Positions 49,356 through 56,263 of a DNA stretch of 64,000 nucleotides are shown here, piece after piece; the first letter of the stretch is position 1, and each line of letters begins with the position of its first letter. The stretch comes from MWCR01 sp049325475 (GTDB lineage: Bacteria; Patescibacteriota; Patescibacteriia; 2-12-FULL-60-25): contig JBMOLN010000007.1 of assembly GCA_049325475.1 (NCBI GenBank), positions 124,001 to 188,000 on the forward strand, given 5' to 3'. Made by a program: the position numbers and the translations under genes. The notes under the pieces were generated by a model that had not been told where the DNA came from, made no database searches, and saw nothing but the letters and a program-made list of their open reading frames with translations.

Positions 49356-52040
49356 TCAAACAGTTTCCATCTCCTCCCAATTCTTCCCCGCCTTCGCATC
49401 CACCACAATCGGACAACCAATCTTCTCCACGCTTTGCATAATCTCCGCCACAGCCAATCCAACCTTCTTGGCCTCTTTCTCCGGCACTTCCAAAACCAAC
49501 TCATCATGTACCTGTAAAAGCAATCTGGCATTTTTAGAAATCTTAGGCAGTTCGCGCGCCACATCGATCATGGCTAATTTTATCAAATCAGCTTCCGTGC
49601 CCTGAACCGGCATATTGATCGCCATCCTCTCCGCCTGCGCTCTCACCATGTGCAGGGGAGAGTCAATTTCAGGCAAAGGTCTGCGTCTGCCAAACAGCGT
49701 TTCAATATAACCCTGCGATTTAGCCAGTGCTTTAGCAGTATCCATATACTCGCGAATTCCGGAAAAAGCAACAAAATATTTATCAATAAAATCTTTGGCC
49801 TCCGCATAACTGATATCCGCTGTGCGCGACAAGCCCTGCGGACCTTGCCCAAACAAAAGACCAAAGTTGATCGCTTTAGCCACACGTCGTTGATCCTTCG
49901 TGACGTCTTTCAACTCCAGATCCCAAATCTTTGCCGCTGTGGCCGTGTGAATATCTTCACCGTGTTCAAACGCTTCCAACATGGCTTTATCTTTAGCCAA
50001 CGCCGCCGCAATCCTGAGTTCAATCTGCGAATAATCACACGCAACCAACACATATCCCTTTTTCGCGATAAAACCTTTTCTCACCTTTCGGCCCAACTCC
50101 GTGCGAATCGGAATGTTCTGCATGTTGGGATCCGAGGATGACAATCTCCCGGTCGCCGTCACCGCCTGATTAAACGTCGTATGCACCCGCCCTTCATCAT
50201 CCACCAACTCCGGAATAGCTTCCACATAGGTGGATAGCAACTTGGATAATTCTCGGTAATCCTCAATCATCTCAACAATCGGATGTAAACCATGCATCTT
50301 CTCGAGTTCCGCCGCCGCAGTCGATATCCCGGTCTTCCCGCGCTTGATTCCTTTGGATGGAATCTCCAGCACATCAAATAAAATATGTCCCAATTGCTTT
50401 GGTGATAGGGGATTAAACTCTTCACCCGCCACCTTATGCATTTTTTTCTCTAATTTGGATTTTTCCACGCGCAATTCATCCGCCAACTTCTGAAAATACT
50501 TCACATCAACCATTATCCCTTCTTTTTCCATCTCTGCGAGGATAGAAATCAGAGGTATCTCAAATCTCTCCAGCACAGTCGTCAACTTCTGCTCCGTAAG
50601 CTCTGCGCGCAGTTTCCATTCCAGCTCGCGAATCGCATCCAACACCGTTTCCGGCTTATTGTCGTCTAAAACTTTTTGCAACTTCATAGCCGCAACCGAT
50701 TTTAAATCATGTCCGCGTTCTCCGGCCGCTAAAAGATAAGCCGCCAACTCCGTATCAAAATCTATTCCCTGGAAATCCATTTCCATTTTATCCGCCCAAT
50801 GCCAAACCGCTTTTAATCCATGCCCAATCTTTCTCACTTTCTCATCAGCTAAAACATCCCTCAGCATTTTCTGGCAATCTTTTTTCTCCAGAACTTGCTT
50901 TGCGATAGTCGCCGTCACGCTTTCACTGCCCATCGCCACCGTCGGCAAATCCTCAAACAAAGATTCCTGATGCACCTCGGGTAAATAAATATATAGTTTG
51001 GACGCCCCGCGGGTCGTCTCTACGAAAAATTTCTGCAAATCCTCGACGTTTTTAATTACACGAAGCTCGACAGAACTTGAAACTTTGAACTTGGAACTTT
51101 GCTTCCCTGACGCGGGACGCGGGACGTGCGACGTAGGACGTTCTCCGTGCTCCGCGCTTCGTGCTTCGTGCTTATTAAAAAGCCTGGCAATCAAACTCTT
51201 AAACCCAAACCTTGCAAACAAAGCAACAACATCCTCCTGGCTCACAGGTCTGCGCAGCAAATCTTTGTTTGCAACTTTTATTGGCACATCAGTCACAATC
51301 CTCACAATCGGCAATGTCTCCATAGCCACTTGCTCGCCTTCCAACAATTTTTGCCGGACTGCCGGCTTCATATCGCTCTTCTCATCCTTAGCCGCTTTAA
51401 AAATTCCTTTCAAATTATCGTATTTTTGCAACAATTCAGTCATGGTCTTTTCGCCGATTCCTTTAATACCCGGAATATTATCCGATGCGTCCCCGCGCAC
51501 AGCTTTAAAATCCACCACTTGATCCGGACGCAAACCCGTAATCTCCAGCAAACTCTCCGGCGTATAAATAACAGTCTCGCTCACACCTTTTTTAAATGCC
51601 ACAACGCTCACATTCTTGGATATCAACTGCCAGGCATCCTTATCACCCGTCAACAATAAAACTTTAAAACCATCTTTTTCCAACTTCACCGCCAAGGTAC
51701 CCAAAAGGTCATCCGCCTCATAACCATCCAACTCCATATTGGTCCCGCCCAAAACCTCAACCACATCTTTAACATCATCAAACTGATCATAAAAAGCTTG
51801 ATCCTGCTTTACTCGCGTAGCTTTGTAAGTCTCCAGCGCTTCATGCCTAAACGTCAGCGCCGCCGTATCCCAGCAAACAGCCAAAACATCGGGCCGCTCC
51901 TGTGCCAGAATTTTTATGAGAACCGCAGTAAACCCATAAACCGCATTCACCAGTTTTCCATCCGGCGCCGTCATTGGCGGCAACGCATGCCAAGCCCTGT
52001 GAATCAGAGCATTTGCATCAATCACGAGTGCTTTTTTCAT
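49356..52040 (-). CDS. polA: DNA polymerase I
   Basis: About 894 residues: 5' nuclease (about 1-290; ALVIDANALIHRAWHA, ELDGYEADDLLGTLA), a 3'-5' exonuclease-like domain (about 325-500) and the polymerase (motif A DYSQIELRI, about 669; motif B RRVAKAINFGLLFGQ; motif C VHDELVLEVP, about 846). The exonuclease-like domain lacks the DxE of motif I (LYIYLPEVHQE instead), so proofreading is probably lost, as in Taq and Bacillus PolA. Start ATG 52040 begins MKKALVIDAN; ten further codons upstream are open. The linker between the first two domains is encoded by a word array. Confidence 0.93.
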   Translation of the reverse strand: MKKALVIDANALIHRAWHALPPMTAPDGKLVNAVYGFTAVLIKILAQERPDVLAVCWDTAALTFRHEALETYKATRVKQDQAFYDQFDDVKDVVEVLGGTNMELDGYEADDLLGTLAVKLEKDGFKVLLLTGDKDAWQLISKNVSVVAFKKGVSETVIYTPESLLEITGLRPDQVVDFKAVRGDASDNIPGIKGIGEKTMTELLQKYDNLKGIFKAAKDEKSDMKPAVRQKLLEGEQVAMETLPIVRIVTDVPIKVANKDLLRRPVSQEDVVALFARFGFKSLIARLFNKHEARSAEHGERPTSHVPRPASGKQSSKFKVSSSVELRVIKNVEDLQKFFVETTRGASKLYIYLPEVHQESLFEDLPTVAMGSESVTATIAKQVLEKKDCQKMLRDVLADEKVRKIGHGLKAVWHWADKMEMDFQGIDFDTELAAYLLAAGERGHDLKSVAAMKLQKVLDDNKPETVLDAIRELEWKLRAELTEQKLTTVLERFEIPLISILAEMEKEGIMVDVKYFQKLADELRVEKSKLEKKMHKVAGEEFNPLSPKQLGHILFDVLEIPSKGIKRGKTGISTAAAELEKMHGLHPIVEMIEDYRELSKLLSTYVEAIPELVDDEGRVHTTFNQAVTATGRLSSSDPNMQNIPIRTELGRKVRKGFIAKKGYVLVACDYSQIELRIAAALAKDKAMLEAFEHGEDIHTATAAKIWDLELKDVTKDQRRVAKAINFGLLFGQGPQGLSRTADISYAEAKDFIDKYFVAFSGIREYMDTAKALAKSQGYIETLFGRRRPLPEIDSPLHMVRAQAERMAINMPVQGTEADLIKLAMIDVARELPKISKNARLLLQVHDELVLEVPEKEAKKVGLAVAEIMQSVEKIGCPIVVDAKAGKNWEEMETV
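51072..51174. repeat. Word arrays in frame inside polA
   Basis: Three adjacent word families run through the coding sequence: AACTTGAAACTTTGAACTT, GGGACGCGGGACGTGCGACG and CGTGCTTCGTGCTT. They fall at residues about 287-323, between the 5' nuclease and exonuclease-like domains. ACGTAGGACG words of the same type occur in the 22460 spacer. Confidence 0.75.
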
Positions 52041-52232
52041 AATGAGATTACTATAAAGTATAAACCGCAAAGTATAAAGAGCTCAAAATCACCGCCCAAA
52101 TTATAACTCCCTCTATATCTCCCTCTTAAATCAAGAGAGAGACTAGCCCCTCTCTTGGATTAAGAGAGGGGTTGGGGAGAGTTATTACAAAAATATCGCA
52201 AATGCGATACCTGAATTTTTAATTTTGCATTG

Positions 52233-52946
52233 TTAATTTTTAATCGTTGCAAGACAACGTCTTGCAACGTTGGGTCTATAAGTAATCGCAACATCCACTC
52301 CCTTTTTTACAATCCGTCGCGTAGCCGTATTTGAATTCGCCTTATCATAAGCCGCAGCTTTTATGCCATGCTCTCTGATCCAAGCAATTCTTTTATTGGT
52401 CAAAGATCCTCTTCTTGCTCCCACGCCCCATGGCTCCAATGCCAAAACCTTTTCCCACATTTCCTTGGATCCGCGCAAAGCCGACCAAGTATGCAGTAAT
52501 ACCATCCTCCTGACTTCAGGCAATTCTTGTTTCATTTGTTCCAAAACTTCCAACTCAAAAGATGAAATTATCGTCCTCTCTCGCAATTGCGAACTGGTTT
52601 TTAATTTGGTAATCAGCAGGGGAATGGCTTTAACATCTTTAACCTCCATATCCAACTGCACCGGATGCGGTATGGATTCCGTAATTTCATTTAAAGTTAA
52701 AATCTGCCCCGCACCTCTAAGCTCCAATGCTTTTAATTCCTTAACCGTCAATTTATCCATGGAATGTGGAATCCCCGCAATCCGGGAAAGATTTTTATCG
52801 TGACCCACAACCAGTTCACCATCCTTGGAAACCCTCAAATCAAACTCAATACCATCCGCACCCGCCTGAATAGCCTGCATAAAAGAGAGCATCGTGTTTT
52901 CCTGCACGTGCCGCGTTGGCATGCCTCGATGACCGAATATCAACAT
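52233..52946 (-). CDS. Glycerophosphodiester phosphodiesterase family protein
   Basis: A 237-residue TIM-barrel enzyme that would cut glycerophosphodiesters to glycerol-3-phosphate and an alcohol. The catalytic set is present: GHRGMP (His7, Arg8), QENTMLSF, GADGIEFDLRVSKDGELVVGHD (metal Glu/Asp and second catalytic His), and KALEL followed by LTLNEI, where Glu binds metal. The C-terminus GVDVAITYRPNVARR is the usual end of the family, with Thr in place of the commoner Asn/Asp. No signal peptide, so it is probably cytoplasmic. Confidence 0.85.
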   Translation of the reverse strand: MLIFGHRGMPTRHVQENTMLSFMQAIQAGADGIEFDLRVSKDGELVVGHDKNLSRIAGIPHSMDKLTVKELKALELRGAGQILTLNEITESIPHPVQLDMEVKDVKAIPLLITKLKTSSQLRERTIISSFELEVLEQMKQELPEVRRMVLLHTWSALRGSKEMWEKVLALEPWGVGARRGSLTNKRIAWIREHGIKAAAYDKANSNTATRRIVKKGVDVAITYRPNVARRCLATIKN

Positions 52947-53239
52947 AGCTAGCCCAATCTTACATCAAGCCCCTAAAACTGCAAAGTAAAATAATTAGAG
53001 TTTAAAATTTCATTTTGAAATGACATGGGGTCTGGGGTGAGCATCACCGTGGTCGGTAAAAGAGAAAAAGCACCCCATAAAATGAGAGGTTATATCGAAC
53101 CCCAGCAGTTTTTGCTTACTTTTTGCTGTCAAAAAGTTAGTTCCCAAAGGGTAAATTTAAAATATAGATACGTATTATTAGCCTTGACAATTTAGCAATT
53201 TTCAGCTTTGATTAAGCTAGCACCATACAAGAGGGAATC

Positions 53240-53794
53240 ATGGTCACACTCAAACAAGCCCTGGATCTTGCCAAGCTCTATGAGTCTGCCTACAGAAAAG
53301 GTATTTATAATGTAGACGGTTCTGCCTTTAAAAGAGAGGAGCAGCTGCGCACCAAACTGGCTCATGCAATTGTCAGCAGTCACCCGCATTTAAATCCCAA
53401 CAATCCCGAACATCTGCGCCTGGATGGCATTTTACCGCTAAGCACCATACTCTCGCCCATAGCTGAAGCCGTGTATAAAAAATATCGCCGTTTTTTGCAT
53501 GAAACATTTGGTATCAGTCAAAATTATGCGCCAAAACAAACTTCCGCAATCACATGTTTCGCCGACATCCGCAATACCTATAAACAACTTCGGGAGCAGC
53601 TTGGCAACACGGGCTCTGTCCGCAGTTGGCGGCCGGAAGAACTGACCGCATTCCGCCGTCTCTGCGTCCGCCTTGGTAATGACAATAAGATGACAACCGA
53701 TTATGTAATGACCAATTTTGATGATCTGGACAACCTTGTCATCAATGAAGCATCCATCTTCCTCGCCGAGCGGCTTTTTGAAACCCTGTCCTAA
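53240..53794 (+). CDS. Hypothetical protein, 184 residues
   Basis: No family is recognised. The protein is mainly helical (LKQALDLAKLYESAYRKG, ILPLSTILSPIAEAVYKKY, YKQLREQLGNTG) and hydrophilic, without signal peptide or membrane segment. TTGACA (53184-53189), 17 bases and TTTGAT (53207-53212) form a plausible promoter. AGAGGGAA precedes the ATG. A terminator at about 53798-53817 (CGTCC-GTCT-GGACG with Ts) follows. The upstream spacer has a hairpin CTTACTTTTTG-CTGT-CAAAAAGTTAG near 53114-53139. Confidence 0.6.
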   Translation: MVTLKQALDLAKLYESAYRKGIYNVDGSAFKREEQLRTKLAHAIVSSHPHLNPNNPEHLRLDGILPLSTILSPIAEAVYKKYRRFLHETFGISQNYAPKQTSAITCFADIRNTYKQLREQLGNTGSVRSWRPEELTAFRRLCVRLGNDNKMTTDYVMTNFDDLDNLVINEASIFLAERLFETLS

Positions 53795-53904
53795 TTCTCG
53801 TCCGTCTGGACGATTTTTTATTCTCTTGATAACATCATTTCACGTAACATATAACTTGTAACAAAACTCATGTTACATGCTACATGATACAAGTTACATG
53901 AGTT

Positions 53905-53979
53905 GGCGTGATAGCCAAGTGGTAAGGCACGGGTCTGCAAAACCTGTATTCGCGAGTTCGATTCTCGCTCACGCCTCCA
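53905..53979 (+). tRNA. tRNA-Cys (anticodon GCA)
   Basis: Acceptor GGCGTGA/TCACGCC, anticodon loop CTGCAAA, T arm GCGAGTTCGATTCTCGC and encoded CCA. It is followed by two hairpins (54006-54044 and 54044-54096, the second with a T run) and then by the tRNA-derived element. Confidence 0.94.
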
Positions 53980-54116
53980 TCCCTCCTCTCGCGAGAGGGG
54001 GGGTCCACTCCCCGTCATTCAACTTTGTTGAATTATGGGGAGTGCCCCTCGTAGCTCCTCGAAGCTTTAGCGCAGTGGAGCGAAGTGGGGCTTTTTGTTT
54101 ACTAAGTATTCTCAGA

Positions 54117-54241
54117 GAGAATCGAACCAAGGGTTGGAAAGGGAAGGATTCCCTTTCTTGTGGAGGAGAGTAATTCGAGAACCCGAAGGTTCTCGAAAAA
54201 GCGAGCTTGCGAGCGGGTGAGATATCTCGCTCACGCCTCCA
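54117..54241 (+). repeat. tRNA-derived element downstream of tRNA-Cys
   Basis: Same plan as the tRNA-His element. GAGAATCGAAC (54117-54127) is the exact reverse complement of the Cys T arm. A perfect 9-bp hairpin GAAAGGGAA-GGA-TTCCCTTTC lies at 54137-54157. A 17-base direct copy of the tRNA 3' end (TCTCGCTCACGCCTCCA) is at 54225-54241. Between them lie GAGAACC-CGAA-GGTTCTC and smaller hairpins. The core AACCA.GGG.TGG.AA.GGG is shared with the His element. Confidence 0.75.
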
Positions 54242-54279
54242 CGTAAAAAACCGCGAGAGTAATCGAGCGGTTTTTACGT
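54241..54279 (+). terminator. Terminator of the tRNA-Cys element
   Basis: ACGTAAAAAACCGC pairs with GCGGTTTTTACGT around a short loop; it begins at the last base of the tRNA copy. Confidence 0.75.
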
Positions 54280-54310
54280 GCCCCGAGCTTGCCGAAGATC
54301 CCCTATAACA

Positions 54311-54450
54311 GGATTAAGGATTAAGGATTAAGGGTTAAGGATTAAGGATTAAGGGTTAAGGATTAAGGATTAAGGGTTAAGGATTAAGGATTAAGGATTA
54401 AGGGTTAAGGATTAAGGATTAAGGGTTAAGGATTAAGGGTTAAGGGTTAA
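54311..54450. repeat. Twenty tandem GGRTTAA heptamers
   Basis: Exactly 20 units of 7 bases, varying only at the third base. The order of GGATTAA (a) and GGGTTAA (g) is aaagaagaagaaagaagagg, so a 21-base aag unit dominates. There is no unique spacer, so it is not a CRISPR. The same word in reverse orientation (TTAATCC) occurs at 63355-63384 on the other side of dnaA. Confidence 0.95.
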
Positions 54451-54509
54451 GCAAACGGAGAGACTCGACAACCTTACTTATCTGCGCTAATCTCACCGCG
54501 GAGGCTTTG

Positions 54510-54731
54510 ATGAACGAACCCTCGCAAACCAAAGAAGTGTTGCGACAGGCTATAAAAAGTATCAGCTCTCATCCACCGCCCGCTCCATCTGAGCAAAGCG
54601 GCAACTATCAATTTGACTTGCGTCCAACTAAAAAAGAGTTATTTCAAACTTTTATACCTGCCGTGGTTCTTGGCGGTATTGCCGTCAGTTTAATACTGTT
54701 TCTGCTAGCCATACAATTCCACTGGATCTAG
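54510..54731 (+). CDS. Small single-TM protein (73 residues)
   Basis: A polar N-terminus (EVLRQAIKSISSHPPPAPSE), then LRPTKKELFQTF and a C-terminal membrane helix (IPAVVLGGIAVSLILFLLAI). ATG 54510 follows GCGGAGG; a TTG codon just before it is in frame. It is the first of three tiny membrane-protein genes in a row. No function is recognised. Confidence 0.6.
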   Translation: MNEPSQTKEVLRQAIKSISSHPPPAPSEQSGNYQFDLRPTKKELFQTFIPAVVLGGIAVSLILFLLAIQFHWI

Positions 54732-54740
54732 GGGTTCCAT

Positions 54741-54980
54741 ATGGAAACAAAAGCTAACAACCATAAAAGCTATTCCGCGGAAGATCTTGCCAAGCAATTA
54801 CAAATATTGGATCCATCGCTGACAGATGACCTGGCTTTAATGCAAGCCCAAACACTCATATCATTCCACCACGACCGCCATGAAGCCCGCCAAGCCGCCA
54901 AAATCCTCTATATCATTATCGGAATATCTTTCGCCATGCTTGCAATTTTGACAATCTTGATCCAGTTCGATCTGTTATGA
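54741..54980 (+). CDS. Small single-TM protein (79 residues)
   Basis: The N-terminal part is helical and soluble (SAEDLAKQLQILDPSLTDDL, then ALMQAQTLISFHHDRHEARQ); one membrane helix (ILYIIIGISFAMLAILTILI) ends the protein. It starts 9 bases after the previous stop and overlaps the next gene by ATGA, so all three are one translational unit. Function unknown. Confidence 0.6.
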   Translation: METKANNHKSYSAEDLAKQLQILDPSLTDDLALMQAQTLISFHHDRHEARQAAKILYIIIGISFAMLAILTILIQFDLL

Positions 54981-55093
54981 AAATCAATAAACAGCAGCTG
55001 TATCAATTTATAGAAATCTCAATATTCATTCTAAGCCTGTCAGTAATCTTCTACCTCGCTATCCGCAACCATCTCAACCTCCCGCCCCGCTAG
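54977..55093 (+). CDS. Tiny single-TM protein (38 residues)
   Basis: An ATGA overlap with the preceding gene starts a 38-residue protein: a basic N-terminus (MKINKQQLYQ), one membrane helix (EISIFILSLSVIFYLAI) and a short polar end. The coding case rests on the overlap, the clean hydrophobic helix and the same TAGGGGTT string following the stop codons of genes one and three. No homology is recognised. Confidence 0.5.
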   Translation: MKINKQQLYQFIEISIFILSLSVIFYLAIRNHLNLPPR

Positions 55094-55250
55094 GGGTTCT
55101 TTTATTATCTTTATTATCTTTATGAACAAGATCCTTCACGATTGCAACGTAGGCCATTGGCCTTTAGTCATATATCGCTAGATGCTAAATTCAATATTCT
55201 AGATTCTAAATTCTTTGTTCTTTATTAATTCTTAATTTTTAATTTTCATA

Positions 55251-55277
55251 AAAAAAGAAACCGGAATAATCCGGTTC
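55251..55277 (-). terminator. Terminator of the 3D-domain gene
   Basis: GAACCGG-ATTATT-CCGGTTTC followed by minus-strand Ts, just past the stop codon at 55282. Confidence 0.75.
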
Positions 55278-55281
55278 TTTT

Positions 55282-55845
55282 TTATGAATCAAGCACCTCA
55301 ACAGTCAAACTGCGCTTGCCCCATTCTTTAGCGGCCTGAATTTGATCAGCACCGCCGAAGTACAAGTCAATACGATGGGCAAAGCGGGGATGCAAACGGT
55401 CACGAACCGTACACACGCCGAAGCCCGGAATATTTATCTTTGTACCAAAGGGTAAGTGAGAAGCGCAACTCATCTCACCTTGCTCGCGCAACTTGCAGAT
55501 ATCGGATCCGTCAGCCGCAATACAGGGTGTTGAATCGGTTTGCCAAGGCACACTATTATAAGCTGTCACTGTAGCCGAACGGGTATATTTAACACTCGGA
55601 ATTTCTACAGACATTGGAATTTCTTCTTTTATTTCTTCTGCTTCAACTTTGGGTATAACAAATCCCTGTTCTTGCATCACGTCATATACCGCACGGGTAG
55701 CCGTTGTAAATGTCGGCACCAAGGGCAATAAATTCACGGCCGAGGCAGACTGTACTTTTACGGAAGTTACTGTTACAACCGCTATAAGCACTATAATTAT
55801 ATTTTTTGTTAAAGGTTTAATATTTCGTTGAAGTCGAGACTTCAT
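55282..55845 (-). CDS. Secreted 3D-domain protein (lytic-transglycosylase-like barrel)
   Basis: A 187-residue exported protein. Residues about 14-36 form a signal or anchor helix, and a Glu-rich linker leads to the C-terminal 3D domain: ATVTAYNSVPWQTD, CIAADGSDIC, LPFGTKINIPGFG, CTVRDRLHPRFAHRIDLYFG and EWGKRSLTVEVL, with the three conserved Asp positions. Such domains occur in Rpf, YabE and MltA-like enzymes that act on peptidoglycan. Two Cys pairs could form disulfides. Its promoter is about 210 bases upstream, leaving a long leader that may hold a control element. Confidence 0.8.
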   Translation of the reverse strand: MKSRLQRNIKPLTKNIIIVLIAVVTVTSVKVQSASAVNLLPLVPTFTTATRAVYDVMQEQGFVIPKVEAEEIKEEIPMSVEIPSVKYTRSATVTAYNSVPWQTDSTPCIAADGSDICKLREQGEMSCASHLPFGTKINIPGFGVCTVRDRLHPRFAHRIDLYFGGADQIQAAKEWGKRSLTVEVLDS

Positions 55846-56056
55846 ACATTATATCTGCTTGAAAGTTGGAATCGTGTTTCGAAAGCCCGCCTCACCATTG
55901 TTGATAACCAACTTGGTGGACTCGCGTTTTTTTGCTGAACAGACCAGATTTCACTAAAAATCGGATGCCATTTTCAGAAAAAACCGCCAAACAAAGGCCA
56001 AATAATTAATTATTCGTTGCTTCCAAATACACTTCTTCTTATTTTCAAGACCTATA

Positions 56057-56085
56057 TTTATATCACAAAATCAAGGTTTTGTCAA
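56057..56085 (-). promoter_or_regulatory. Promoter of the 3D-domain gene, with a roughly 200-base leader
   Basis: Minus strand TTGACA (56080-56085), a 17-base spacer and TATAAA (56057-56062). The leader 55846-56050 has no ORF; I could not match it to the c-di-AMP riboswitch that controls some such genes elsewhere. The rest of spacer 55846-56263 holds no gene. Confidence 0.65.
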
Positions 56086-56263
56086 GGGTAAACGTATAAA
56101 TTTTAGCTAAAATAAGCCAAATTTTTTCCTAGTCAAATCTTACCAAAAAACCCTAAATCGTGATAAGATGAAGCATATCTTACCCTCCGGAAAACCTCTC
56201 TTCAAGATCGTGTCAACCTTCCTTATTTGTTAATTATTATTTGTTATTTGTTATTTTAGGTAT

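Noticed and set aside
53818..54018. Minus-strand ORF across tRNA-Cys
   Set aside because: Antisense of the tRNA and its flank.
54311..54450. CRISPR array
   Set aside because: Uniform 7-base units with no spacers and no cas genes.
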